Assembly (NCBI GenBank): GCA_019022495.1 | Contig: JAFEKR010000014.1 | Coordinates: 1,302,001-1,366,000 of the forward strand | Source of the DNA: Epichloe hybrida | Lineage: Eukaryota; Ascomycota; Sordariomycetes; Hypocreales; Clavicipitaceae | Length of the DNA: 64,000 nucleotides | Direction: 5' to 3' | Shown here: one piece after another, positions 36,527 to 48,613 of the stretch | Layout of the letters: each line of letters opens with the position of its first letter | How positions within the stretch are numbered: position 1 is the stretch's first letter | The notes under the pieces: model-generated | Databases searched by the model: none | Told to the model about the DNA's origin: nothing | What the model saw: only the letters and a program-made list of their open reading frames with translations | Program-made: the position numbers and the translations under genes

Positions 36527-38749
36527 TCAGTGGGTAGCGGCCTCGTATGTGGGAGGGGCCGTGTCTGCTCCATCCCAGATATCTTGTTGACGATTCTTCT
36601 CGTCATAAACACGTCTGGCAATCTCACCAGCCATTTTCATGATCCACGCTTGCTCTAGAATTACCGATGATGTTTCGAAGCTGCCGGAAGTTTGATGTGG
36701 CTCCCGAATCGGTTTACCATTCTTATCAAAAGGAACCTTTTCGGCGACCATATCGTAGCTGCCAGTAGGTGAGCCGACTTTCTTGCTTCCTTCACGAGGT
36801 GCGGCCAATTGCTCGAGTTTCTTCTGATACATGTCGGACATGAGTGCCTGGCGAATAGGGACTGAGTGGTCCATGTGCGCGTGTCCGAAGCGAGTCTTGT
36901 CCGTATCTGCATCGTCGACACTGACATGATCAGATATGGATTCTTCCGGAATGGATGTAGCAATCATGGGCTCCGATAAAGCGATGTTCACAGACGCCGT
37001 ATCGGAGACGTCCTCAGACGGGACTTCGGAAGAACCAGCCTCAGACTTGGTTTTTCGCAAATTGACCACTCTCGTCTTCTTCTTTCGGCCAGGTCTAGAG
37101 CGGTGATTGGCGTTGTTATGTGATATTCCGTTGGCGGCTGAGTTTAAGCTAACAAGAGACGGCCTTGACGGGAAATATCCATGAGCGGTGCTGCCTGAGT
37201 CGGAAAAGGTATAGGTGGTGCTGCCACCGGCTGGAGAAGAGTACGTCTTGGCCAAGCTGGGGGTAGCAAACGGGGGGCTGGCAACTTCAGATCGATCTCC
37301 AAAACCAGACCAAGCACGGAAGACGACATCCTTGATACCCGGGGTGAATAGAGATAACGTTCGATGAGAATCTGTCAGCGTAGCCAGGCGCACCAAATTC
37401 TTTTGTGAAAATAGTGACTGAACCTCCCCACCGCCATTGAGAGCGAGTTCCGATATGGTGTTGTAGTCCAAAAGGTTACCGTGGGCATCGACAGGATCCA
37501 GCGGAGGGCTGGCGAAGGGGTCCGCGCCCTTTTCGTCGACATCTTCTGAGGGTGTCTGGGTGCCCTTGTTCGCCTGATCTGGGCACCACAGCTCTAGTGA
37601 AAGCCGGTGGATGATGGCTGGGAGCTCATCCATCATGAGGTTACGAAGCTGCTGCTCGATGGTTCGTTGCAGATAGTCGCGAACAAACTGTATCGAATCG
37701 AATGTAGACGAGACCTTGAGGGACTCGAGCGGGTCATTGCGGAATACCAAGGTGAGACCCTTTTGCTTAGAAAAGACGAGTATGATGAAAGCGGACAGCT
37801 TAATATCTGATAAAGTGATTGAGAGCGGAATGGTCAGTCCAGAAGCGGCAGCAAGGGGCTGAGGCGACGTAAAGCTCGGCTTAGAGCAGAGGCAGGTGTT
37901 TAATGGATTCGCCTATAACGAGTTGCATGTTAGCATAGCAGCTCCAACCAAGTTGGACCCCTTTGTACTGGGGGGGTGGACGTAATTTCAACGCATCATG
38001 CGACGCCCCTGTCCTTGGTGTGTCGATGCATGAATTGTATTTGGGATGCAGATTGAGCCACCAACTCGTCACGCGCGCTCGCGACATGAATCGAAAAATG
38101 GCCTGTCTTTTTTCTTGTGCTTGGTGATTGATGCACAAGAATCAAGAATGATCAAGAATGATGAAAGGTGTGGTAGGTGGGGCTTTGCGCCATCCATGCG
38201 ACAGCTTTGTTGCACAGGACAGGGCAGAAAAAGATTCGGAGCTGGGGCCTGGGGGCCCTCGGCCTGCAGCGAAACGTGACCAAACCGGTGCGAGAACGTT
38301 GCAGTCATGTGAAGAATGCCAAGGATGAAAATTGCTTGCCATGGATGCAGTCGCATACGGGCAATACAACGACTACCATATTGGTGATGCTCGGTGTCGC
38401 GTAGAGGGTGGTGATGGGGGCATTTTCGAAGCAATCGCTCATCGGAAACCCGGCAAGCAATGAGAATTCGATGCAAACGTACTTGAACTCGAGTTTTCAG
38501 GGTCAGAAAAGCATCGCCAGTATAGCACATCTTGAAGATGCCTCGAAATCGGTCCTCGGCCAAGTCGCCAATCTCGAGGATTTCCAGGTCGGGAGGCACA
38601 GTGCCCAGGTTCAACTCGCTAACGAGAATATCATCGACGATAATCGGTGGCTTCGGTGACTTGTTGAGTGCTTTCGTGAGCAGATCTCTCGCGCGGCTAT
38701 AAAACTCGGCGTCCGCAGTAAGCGGCGACCAGTTGAAGTTGAAAGCCAT
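36527..38749 (-). CDS. MDM34: Mdm34, ERMES complex subunit of ER-mitochondria contact sites
   Basis: Outer-mitochondrial-membrane subunit of ERMES (with Mmm1, Mdm10, Mdm12), which tethers ER to mitochondria and carries phospholipids through its SMP domain. Two exons (38749-38483 and 37912-36527) give 267 + 1,386 nt and 550 residues, a normal length. The first exon begins [17 protein letters not shown] and includes [19 protein letters not shown]. The second resumes with [26 protein letters not shown] and [22 protein letters not shown], all SMP-domain landmarks of the family. A basic stretch ([19 protein letters not shown]) and a disordered acidic region follow. The intron is 570 nt, very long for this genome, with GTACGT donor, TGCTAAC branch and ATAG acceptor. 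The gene ends about 500 bp from the RIP block but is undamaged. Confidence 0.94.
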
Positions 38750-38850
38750 GTTGAAATGGCTAGCAAAGTCTCACAACCATGCGGCAGAGCTTAGAAGGGC
38801 TCGTCGTGGCCCGGGTGAGCGGCGCAAAATCGATGGTGTGAAGTCGAGTC

Positions 38851-38879
38851 CTGCTGTGCTGTGCTGTGCTGTGCTGTGG
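38851..38879. repeat. 5-bp microsatellite (CTGTG)n upstream of MDM34
   Basis: About five copies of TGCTG/CTGTG located about 100 bp upstream of the Mdm34 start codon, in its leader or promoter. Confidence 0.85.
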
Positions 38880-39361
38880 CGAGCTGTACAATCGACGATG
38901 GTGTTCGAGTACGAAATCGACAAGGCCGGGGATGAAAATAGCGGCGTGTGATGCAATGAAAAAAGGGAGGATGCCGCCAGGCTGGTTGACGTGGGAAGGA
39001 GTCGACAAAGACCAGACGGGATGACGAAGGGCTCCTCCTGCTCGGAAGAGGAGCGAGTGCGTGCACTGGTGCAGGTCTCCGAGTCCTGACGCTGAGATTA
39101 TGCATGTGGGGCTGCTGGACCGGGCACATACATACATGTACTAAGCACATGAGCACAAATTTTCTCTGCCTGGCTCAATTTCTTTGCTCTGAGCAGATTC
39201 CAGTGCCAGTGGCCCAGTGCCGATCAAGGGAGCTAAAATAACAGGCCCTTTCCCCTTTCTCCCTTTCCTTTCTCCGCACTTGATCCCTTACAGTAATCCG
39301 TACATAATACATAGGCGTTGGGGAATTGGCCACGTCACCAGGGCCAACCTCGTAGGATGGC

Positions 39362-39400
39362 TTGTTGCATGTTGCATGTTGCATGTTGCATGTTGCATGA
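39362..39400. repeat. 7-bp tandem repeat (TTGCATG)n
   Basis: About five perfect copies of TTGCATG in intergenic DNA. Confidence 0.88.
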
Positions 39401-41518
39401 AATGATAAATACACATGATGGTCTGCGAATGTTTACAACACCATCAGACGTGTCTGCTCACAGAAGCCAGGCTGACAATGCCGCACAATGCAGCCAACCA
39501 GCCACAACTCACTCCCGCAATGGCGCTGCCTCGGCGCCCCGTCATGCATTATCTCCTTGAGCGTGTTAAAGCTCGTGGGTGGTTGCTCGCGTGATGCATG
39601 TTACAGTACATCAGCTTGACCCCGTCCATCTCCGCAATCTGCATGTCCATGTCCTCTCCTCGCTCTCCTCTCGCATCAATCTTCTCACGCACGCGAGTCA
39701 CAGATGCATCCCTTGTTGACCCCCCCCCTCCCCCAGTCTGTCGGGTAGACTTGGAATGCCAGAATGGCTCGCACAACGATTGTGGATTGTGTGTAACCCT
39801 GCTAGCCACTCTGATTCTAGGAAATCATTTTTTTGCTCCATGAAGCTATCCATACCTTTTACTTAGTAAGGCACTCACTACCATGCCTCTTTTCCTGGCT
39901 CGCTGCGTATGTCGGCGCTCTGGAATCTTTTTATCACGCACACTATTGGACTTCAGATGTGCCAACACACGAGCTGCGGAACTTGTTGACTCTCTTCCAC
40001 AATACAAAGCTATCATTGCACACGCACGCAATGCCCTTCACGGCATTCTGAGCATTGGCAATCCCTCCTGCCTGGCCGCTCGGAACAGATCATCATGTCC
40101 GTCGGCGCGAACCTCGCGACATTTTGTCTTTCCTGGGCTTGACCGTATGCCTAACACACATAACACACATGTGCAGCGAGTCTGGCGGCCATTTCATGTG
40201 GACTTGTTCTGCACTTGACATTGGTGCCAAATCGTCCGCAATCCGTCAGACGAAATTCTTCCTATTTCTTACATGCATAAGTGTATATCCGGTAATCCTG
40301 TTCGCATATGTTGACCTGGGTGTTAATTAGTCCAGTTGTCTCAGTGCCGGTTGCTTCTCTTAGACTTATGACTGGGGAATTTCCGGCGCCCTCTTGCTAA
40401 CATGCGCTGAAATCACGCGTGGAACATCGTCGTAACCTGCTTCGTTCGTTAGCTCGGCTGTAACAATTGGGATTGGAAGCCTAAAACATACTGTACTCTC
40501 CTAGATATCTAGCAACAAACTTTGTGCAAGTTGTAGACAGAGGAGTGTCGAGACTAACTTGGGGAAAACACAAACGTGAACAGACTCATCGTAGGATTGC
40601 AGACGAGGCTCTACGGCAAAGATGCCTATCTAAGACAACGCGCCTCTCCTACTGTGGCTATGATGCCCTCAGATTCAATTGCTTCAGGCAAGCGTCGACG
40701 AAGACTACGAAAGCGAGTTTCGACTGCTCGTGAACAATAAGTTCGTCAAATACATGACCATAGCCAAGGGCCTGTCGCGACGACATGCGCTCGCTTTCCG
40801 TGATGGCAAAGCAACTCTCATTGACTTTGCTAGGATTCTTTGTGCCCTTGGTACCTTGTATTAGCGCATGTTGAGCGGTTTGATGTAGCGTAAAAGAAGA
40901 TTTTATCCTTTTCATATATAAAAAATAACAAACCGCCTCTACCCTCCCCAAGAAAAAAAAAACACAACCTTTGGTACAGGGAAGGGTGCAACGACTCGAA
41001 TAGCAGGAGTGTCATTGCTACAGCCATATGCATTGGACTATTGGAAATAGCAACGACGAGCTTCGGTCAGCTTCTCAGGCTGGGGTAGGCGGGAAATTCA
41101 ATTGTTTACAACCCTCTCTTTGTCCGTGTATAAAAGTTCCAGTTTCGTCGTGCATTGTGCCAATTGAGGGTGACATCACCGACGAAAGGTCAACTGCAAC
41201 CGTTCCAACGTCACACGGATGATAAAAGGCTCATAATGGCAGGCCATGCATGTTTGCGACGCCGTTTCCCGGCCAAATGTGTTCTGATGGTACTAAATAA
41301 TATCTCGTACTGTACTCCGTATGATCCTGATGTTATGCCTTTGGCGGGCCCAGTTTTTCAAAATCACGGATGGTTGCATTCAAGCTGCGGCAGCGTCGAG
41401 ATGGCCTCATGTTCAGGCGAGTGCAGCAATCAGTCGTTGTCAACAAGTTTCAGTTCTGTATTGCACGGCTGAGAGATTTCAGGACAATATCCAGGAAAGA
41501 GCCCCGTTTGGTCCTTAC

Positions 41519-41602
41519 ACTTCCCTCTCCTCTCCCCTCATCTCCCCTCCTCCCTCCTCCTCTCCCCTCCCCTCCTCTCTTCTCTCCTCTCCTCTCCTCT
41601 TG
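41519..41602. repeat. CT-rich polypyrimidine tract (TCTCC-type)
   Basis: More than 80 bases of almost pure C/T on the plus strand, built from TCTCC and CCTCC units. It lies about 700 bp upstream of the IP5 2-kinase start codon, so it may be part of that promoter. Confidence 0.8.
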
Positions 41603-42314
41603 GCTCGAAGCATCCGTGCTGTTGGTTCTGCGACTTCTTTGCGCTTTGTAGAACGTCAGTCATCAGAAAGAAGGGAGATTGGCCAGGCAGAGAGGCAGGG
41701 ACTCGAAGCCAGTCAAGTGGGCGCGTGCAGCTGCAGCCGGCCTCCCCTGCTGACTGCTGACTGCGGAGTGCTGACTGCTGACTGCTAATGCCAACTAACC
41801 CAATCACCCAATCAGTGGCAATCACCCAGTCCCAGCCAACCCATCCCCCGTAGATGGAAGGAGCCACTGGGGCACCAGCACCTGGGCAAACAGCCATCAG
41901 CGCTCAATGCTCGCATCGCCAGTGGTTCAGCCGCAACCAGGCCAGACAAGACACACAGCCTGCTCGGATTGATGGCCGCCTAACATGATGGATAGGAGAT
42001 AACAAAGAACAAGAAAGCTTGACATCCACCCGCAACAATATCGGGGAACTTCTCCGCCACAAAGCGACATGTCGAGATGTCATTTCATCAACGCTCAATT
42101 CGGAATGCTTTCTCGGCCATTGTGCTCGCCAGTGCCACCTATTACGCCTCGACACTGACAGATCTCTGGCCTCCAGGCCCTCATCACTTTTCGCTTTTGA
42201 CTCGTCCGCGTACAGGCTGTGCTGTATTAGCCTGTCGGTCTGCTTGCCAGCCTTGATCCGCCCCTTCGCTCACACTGCAGTGCCTTGCATCAACCTGCAG
42301 GGCCGGGGCCTCCA

Positions 42315-43994
42315 ATGATGGCCCTGCATCTTGTGGCACCCCAGCATAGCGACGAAGACTCTGCTTCCAATCAATGCGACTCTCCGGAGCCTTGTTCCGA
42401 CGACGACTCGTCCATTCTCACTCAGCCTTCTACTTCAAATCCGCCATCTTCTGCCATCCAAGTTATAGACGGGCAGGACCTCGGACGTGACGATGACAGC
42501 GCATGGCTGAAATCTCAAGACATGGCCATCCTCAAGGTCATCAGCAGTGAGCCTTGCCTCGCCAACTGCCAGGATCAGCATCATCATTGTATCAAGAGGC
42601 TTCCTGCCGGTACCAAGCCCGTCAAACTTGTGGGCGAGGGCTCAGCCAATGCAGTTTTCGAGATCAAGGTCCCCCAGCGAGACCGCGCTGGAAGGGACAT
42701 GAAAGGTTAGTTTGCAGCTCCGTGAGGCTTCCTGGGATCTTTGATCTGGGGGGGTTTATGTGTTTTAACATCTATAGGGCTTCTTCTGAGGGTCGCAAAG
42801 GTGCCCTCGTTTGGTGCCCCCCTTTCCTACAATTATCTCTTGCAGCAAAAGTACCTCCAAACCGCCGTCAAGCCGATTCTGGGAGATCATATAGTACATC
42901 AGGAGCTGGTCGTACTCCACAAATCCAACGTTGTTCGGGAACTCAACAACCTTTTGCGTGATATCAATCACACCCGCAGAGACAAATTCAAATGGACATA
43001 TGTCGGTGAGACTGATTGGGGGTTTCTCATCGAGGACATGCGTCCTCAGGGTAAGGCCCTCTCCCCACCCCCGCTTCGCTGCCCAGCTTGCAAGTTCTTT
43101 CCTTTGTGTTTCGGCCTTTCGTCTTTTTTTTTTTTTTTTCCTTTGCTTTGTGAGTTGACCAAACCAACTAAAGATATAGATTCCTGTGTTCTTGTCGAGT
43201 TCAAGCCTAAGTGGCTCTCGCAATCCCCCAGCGCGCCCAAGGGCGCAATCAGATGTAGGCAATGTGCCATGGAGCTGCGGAACCTGACGAAAGATCCATC
43301 CAGAAACAAGACGCGCCCAGAAAGGAAACCGTGCCCCCTTGCTCTCATGAACTCTGACTGCCCTTGGCATGTTTGTTCGCCCTTCCGAATGGCACCCCAC
43401 CTCGCCGATGAGCCCGATAGCGAGTCTTACGTGGAGGCTTTGAGACGCATCGCCAGCCACGACGCAATTCGCGATTTGAAGGAGCAGCAGGATATCCATG
43501 ACAAGGTCGGGCCGCTCCGGGCCTTGCCGTCAGATCCGTTCTTCCCGCTCGCCATGACGCTGCGAGACTGCACATGCTTCGCTCAAATCGACAAATGTTC
43601 TCAGTCTGTCCGCATACGCTTTGGCGACCTTGATTGGAAAGATCCCGGGGTCAAATTTGAGACTTGGAGGGGCGTGGAGGCAGAGCTTGTCGAGGGTGGC
43701 TTTTATACATCAGAATGGATCCTCTGCGGTAATCAATTTTACCGTCCACCGACACTCTGCCTCCTTGAACACGGGCCAGTAGCCACTAAGAAGAAACCAG
43801 AGATCATCCAAATTACGGATCTGAAACATCATACTGATGGTGGCGGTCAAGTCGATACACATCTGTTCCATATTCCCAAGGATACAGCAATTCACAGCTA
43901 CTCGACAGATGCGAACGTTTTGAAACAGATTCTGGCGCCATTTAGATCGGATGCACCAACCTTCGTCATACAAAAGGACCTCTCTGCTCAGTGA
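42315..43994 (+). CDS. IPK1: Inositol-pentakisphosphate 2-kinase (Ipk1 family)
   Basis: Phosphorylates inositol pentakisphosphate at position 2 to make IP6 (phytate), which supports mRNA export and serves as precursor of pyrophosphates; the yeast enzyme is nuclear. Three exons (42315-42705, 42778-43050, 43174-43994) join to 1,485 nt and 494 residues. Landmarks are the nucleotide loop KLVGEGSANAVFEI (about 104-117), LLLRVAK straight after the first intron, EFKPKWL (230-236) and the zinc-type segment CRQCAMELRNL (about 249). A C-terminal block with IQITDLKHH fits the last family region. The first 100 residues are an acidic Ser-rich extension without family similarity. An in-frame ATG at 42285 would add ten residues. 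The second intron has a T17 tract and a GTAAGG donor. Confidence 0.92.
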
Positions 43995-44530
43995 ACGAGA
44001 TATAGTCAGAGCTCGCCCAAATTCTTTGCCCTGGATCTTCTTTTTTCCTTTTCGGGGGGTTTTCTTAAATTTCTGTGGTATGAGGTCAATTTTCTCCTTT
44101 TCCCCTTCAAATTCTTGGCAATGCGCTTGTTAATTGTGAGCATACGGAGTAGAAGAGGATGTTATTGATCCAAGAATGATGGTTCAGCATCGTAATTAGG
44201 CGTTGTTGGGTAGCATCAGGACCCGTTTGGCTTTTTCGTTACAAACTTGGCGCTGGAAAACAGCACAGCACCAGAACATCCGCATCATAAGCCAGAAATC
44301 ATTTTAGCATTGCAGTTTGTCTTTCACAAATAGGGGTCACAGGAATGACGGGGAATCATGCCTTGAGACGAAACCGGATTCGCTTTTCGCGACTCGCATG
44401 TGAAATAATAGGGAATACCGAATTGACACAAGGGAAAGAATAGGCCTGTCATGATGTCTTATGCCGGAAAAAAAAGTGATATTTCGTAAAACGCCGAAAC
44501 CGCAGAGCATATGCTCAATAATGCCAGTGT
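43995..44530. other. Convergent intergenic spacer
   Basis: A 536 bp spacer between the 3' ends of the IP5 2-kinase and nucleoside transporter genes. It is T-rich near 44040 and carries one TACGGAGTA at 44143. No gene is seen. Confidence 0.6.
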
Positions 44531-45984
44531 CTATATCCCAGAAACAGTGAAACTGAGCAAACTGCCTGTAGTAAGGCCAATGACAAGAAACAGACCCATG
44601 AAGCCGCCTGTGGCCTCTCGCTCCCCCTCGTCCACCCACTGCCCTGAAGCCATCATGAAACTAGAACCAAGCCATCCATTGGTAAATCCGAGAACGACCT
44701 GAACCACAAACAAGTAGAAAAAGTCGCTGGATACGACGGCTCCGCGGCCATTGACATTACACAGCAGATAGAGCGGCAAAAGAGCGGCCCGAGCCACAGC
44801 CAGGAGGAATAGAACAAATGGCCGGTGCTGCAACGAAAATGGAAGCATCGTCGCAATCCTCCCTCCCAGATCACCCAGGTTCCAAAATACGAAACCCAGG
44901 GGTATAAAGGCAGTTGGTCTAAATATAGCCCCCGCGTCTTCCCTAACGGAGTGGATCTTGGCAGTAAACACGGGGAAGAACATGGTCACGGCAAAGGTGA
45001 CAGCCACGCCGATGGCAAGCCAGCGGAGTTTGCGAAAGAGAAGCCACAGCGACGTGACTTTTCGGGCAGCGCGCTCTGCCTCCTCGATGCTGTTCATGGA
45101 TTCGGCCATGTGATGCATCAATTTATTCTCAATGCGCCGATTGTGTCGTCTAAAGAGGGGGTTCAGAGCTACTAGGGCAGTGATTGAAATTGTGACGGCG
45201 GCAAGAAAGTAGAGGAATGCTGAGGATTCGCCTCGTTGGCTAGGGTTGTCGTCGTCAAGCGAGTTCGAGGGTGACGACGGTTCCCTGGGAGGAAACAGCA
45301 AGACAGTGGAGACTTGCGCTACAGCAGGCAAGACGCCTGCTACGCCTTGTCCAGCCATCAGAGCTTGCATGTACTCTGGTCTCCCATAGCTAGCTGCGAA
45401 TGCAAAGGCCCCGTTCTGGATGAGCCCCGTTGCCCACGACGAGAAGGCAACCATGGTGAGGAGAAAGGCGAAGTACGCTGTGGGGGAGGCATCGAGGAAC
45501 AAGGCCGTGGAAGCGGTGAGAAGCACGAAGATGACGATGTTGATGATCAGGGCGAGGTTGATTCGATAGGGGTACGATGCCGAGTATTGAACGTTGCTTA
45601 GGATGATGAGTACGCTCAGGTTGGTGATTGTTGAGACGGTGAGGATGCCGGACTGGAAGTTGGTTTGGATCCAGGCGTTGGAGGAGAAGCGGGAGGCGAA
45701 GTAGGGCGCTGCTGCGAGGAACATGTTCCTTTTCAGGGGTGTTGAGTCAGTGTTGACTTTGATGTATACATTTTGTGGTGAAGGGGTTATGCATACCAAG
45801 CCCATAACATGGCGACGCCTAGGAATCCAAAGACGCAGTACTCGATCGATGAGAACGGTATCTCGTCCTGGTTCTCGAGGACGGCGGATCCTTCCAGAGC
45901 AGTGCCTTCTTCTTCGCCGGTAAGAGGCTCATACTCCTGTTGGGAGGATCCCCCCCCAAAGACAGCTTGTCTTGCACGTTCCAT
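44531..45984 (-). CDS. Equilibrative nucleoside transporter (ENT/Fun26 family)
   Basis: Multi-pass permease; fungal Fun26-type members move nucleosides or nicotinamide riboside across the vacuolar membrane. Two exons (45984-45797 and 45728-44531) give 188 + 1,198 nt and 461 residues, with the intron splitting the Trp codon of MLWAWNMFLAAAPYF. That WNMF segment at the end of the first membrane helix is an ENT hallmark. Hydrophobic segments (for example LALIINIVIFVLLTA, FAFLLTMVAFSSWATGLIQN and VVQVVLGFTNGWLGSSFMM) suggest about 11 helices. The GFTNGWLGS segment near the end, with the preceding R in VARAALLPLYL, fits the family. A hydrophilic loop of about 60 residues with acidic and basic clusters lies between helices 6 and 7. 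The 45-residue acidic cytosolic N-terminus contains EYEPLTGEEE. Vacuolar versus plasma membrane location is inference. Confidence 0.92.
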
Positions 45985-48613
45985 GCCGAAAGTCGTCGAT
46001 GATCATTGATGGGCGGTTTGGGTGTAGACTTGATGGTTCGCAGGAAGTTCGCCGGACGTTGTGCAACACGGGTTAGTAATGCAAATAGGCCGCTGAGAAG
46101 CCTCGGACAGGTCGTCCGTCGTGCCGCGCTAATAGCTTGGTTCAGGTCATTATCGCAAGTCGAGCAGCCAGCCGCACGTGGTGTCGTTACTATTAGCAAG
46201 GCGAATAATGCCCAGCTGCTGCGACGTCGGTGTCCCGTCGTCATCACACTCCTAACCAAGCACATCCTGACTAAGCAGCAAGTCTCCACTAATTTTGCCG
46301 ATCATAGTATTTAACCCAGCAGCACGTAAATTTTTCCCTACTCAAAACTTTTCTTCAACCGTGTGCCTTTGATCGAGGCATCCCCCCTTACACAACAAAA
46401 CACCGTCTTGTCAAAACGTAAGTACATCATTTTCTGTTCAAAATGTGCTTGTCGTCGTCTCCATATGATTATATTTTCCCATTAATTCGCAGTTTCCACG
46501 CTAGCCGTCTTAGAGCCTTTGACGTGCAGTGAGCGATTGAATTATGCCTACCTTGGATGTATGATGGAGATGTCTTTTGACACGACGCTATGGATTTTGC
46601 CACGTCAATATCTGGTTCTTTACTGACTCGATTGCGATTGCTAGGTTACTAATTGTTTCGAACAAAGCACGAGAAAAAAATTTCACGGCGTTGGCTCGAG
46701 CTCGGTCGTTGGTATTGACATTCAGCACATGTCGTCCAACTCGTTTGACAGCAAGTGTAGTAGATGCACGTTGTCATGATCCCGCCATTGCGTGCCGTCG
46801 TGTGACGACTATTGTCTCTTGTGTTCTCCCGCGAAGCCGCCACCCACAGAGTGCCGACTTCCTATCATAATACCGTAGATGCATCCTGGTGCTGGGCCTG
46901 ATGTTTTGTCCTTTTGTTCTTTTTGTCTGGTTAAAATTGAAACGTGCTCCACGGATATTAAATTACGCCGGCTGTATTTTTGTAGCCCATTTGGTGTATC
47001 CCGAACGTCCCCTGCGCTGAAATAAAGTCCTTGAGCCTTGGAACCTTGATGTCATCCACTTGCAGCTCACCATTCACGCCTACCATTCACTCTAGCAAGA
47101 GCTTTTCTCTACTTCGTACATCGGCGCTGAGGTTTCGAGGGTTGATGACGAACGCTCATACGGCTCAACTTGTGCAGAGCGCAGAGCGCAGAGCTCAGAG
47201 CACAAGCTTGGCCAAGTTGGCTGGGAGCCAGCCCTTGCCAAAATGTTCAGTTCCGCCACCCTACTCCGTACTACGCCGGGTTTCGCTCTTTCACCATGTT
47301 ATTGAGTAAATCATATTGTTGCCAAAGCCAGAAACAGCCCTCCACTGGGCAGCTAGTTGTGACGATGTCGCCGTGCTGGATGCCCTTGTCATTGACGAAA
47401 CGCCTCACGCGGTAGTTCGTAAAGTGGGGAGGGCTTCTATGAAGGGGCAAAGGGGTAGCAGGGGAGAAGAAGCCCGGTTTGGTGGGGGTTCAACACGGTG
47501 CCGCCCCTTGGATGCTGCTAGGCGGACTGTAGATTTAGAGCCGGTAGTGTTCTGGGAATTATTTTGATTTTTTTCTCACAAACCTTGCAGCATGAAAGTA
47601 CATGCGTCGTGCATCGTGCATCGTGCATCGCTGGTCCTGGTGGACCATTTACAGCAAAGGGCCTTTCTCTCGGTGGCGCGCGCCAAAGGCTATTCCTGCG
47701 TACTCCCCGTACATACTCCGTACACAGCTTCGACTGACTCCACGGTGGGTGGGCCAGGCAGACACAGGCTGGCAGACAGACACTCGCAGGTGTCCGGTGT
47801 GGTGTGTGTGGTGTCCCTCGCACCTCGCAGGAGGCTGCGATTGCGTCAACCCCGGTCGGTGCGTCAACTTCAACTCCCACCTTGGACCGATTTCTGGCGC
47901 AGGTTCTGCGTGAGCGTGAGCGCGCTTTGACTATCATTATTGCCGCCGTCATTCACATCTACTACTGAAAACCCCGCCAACCCCTGGCGGCCGCTCTGCA
48001 CTTGCCGTGGCCTCGTTGCAGCTGTTCTCGCGGCGGCGCATTGTGTGTGCGAGGCTTCTCGTTCCGATATGTAGCTTTGTAGCTTGGTTCCTTCCCGCTC
48101 GTCACCAGACTCACCAGACTCACCAGACTCACCACCCACCGCACATGCATGCTTGATTTCTCCTTTTCAGATATCGCTTTCAATTCTTTTCTTTTTGTCC
48201 TCTCGTTCTGGTTCTCGTTCTCGTTCTCGTTCTCGTCCTCGTCCTCGTCCTCGTCCTCATCATCATCCTCATCCTCATCCTCGTCTTGGCTCTTCTTCCA
48301 AGTCAGTCACCCTTGCCTGCTGGGCCTGCTGGCTGTCTGATTCGCTGGCCACTGGTCCAAACCCCCTGGACGCGTCCTTCCTAACCTCGACGTCTAAGTT
48401 TGCCCCTCTCACAACCAACTCTTCGAACCGCGGCTTGCTGGCCGTCAAATACGCGACTACTCGACGGTGGACATCCCATCTCGCCTGTCTCTGATCTCTG
48501 ATTTATTTTCTGACGCGACTACTTCCCAATTAAATCGTTGGCGGCTATCGAGGTTCCGTCTCTCTCCCGCTTGAAACACCTCGGCTAGCAATCATATAAG
48601 CATACCGCCCGCC
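45985..48613. other. 2.6 kb intergenic region between divergent genes
   Basis: No frame is recognised. At about 46,417-46,493 a GTAAGT...GCAG segment looks intron-like, flanked by pyrimidine/A-rich DNA, which could be a spliced leader or non-coding transcript, but nothing coding follows. TACTCCGTA copies are at 47262 and 47714, and short repeats GCATCGT (near 47610) and ACTCACCAG (near 48109) are present. Confidence 0.5.
48195..48292. repeat. Pyrimidine-rich microsatellite (TTCTCG/TCCTCG/TCATCC) in the leader of the CCCH-Smr gene
   Basis: About 100 bases of CT-rich hexamer-like repeats (TTCTCG, then TCCTCG, then TCATCC and TCCTCA). It begins about 420 bp upstream of the start codon at 48614. 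Long CT tracts are common in leaders and core promoters of highly expressed fungal genes; here that link is inference. Confidence 0.75.

Larger units (their letters stand above)
38750..42284. other. 3.5 kb intergenic region, repeat-rich
   Basis: Upstream flanks of two divergent genes (Mdm34 and the IP5 2-kinase). No frame is recognisable. It holds several simple repeats (separate entries), a poly-C run near 39720 and a TACTCCGTA copy at 41313. A 60-codon plus-strand frame at 40679-40864 has balanced composition but no recognisable motif. Confidence 0.5.

Noticed and set aside
36518..36580. tRNA-like start (GGCGCAGCTCAGTGGGTAGCG)
   Set aside because: It resembles a tRNA D-arm, but the rest does not fold into a cloverleaf and the bases are the antisense of the Mdm34 C-terminal codons ([12 protein letters not shown]).
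48149..48340. Poly-Ser frame upstream of the CCCH-Smr gene
   Set aside because: It comes from the TCG/TCC microsatellite; it has no similarity to known proteins and is outside the gene.
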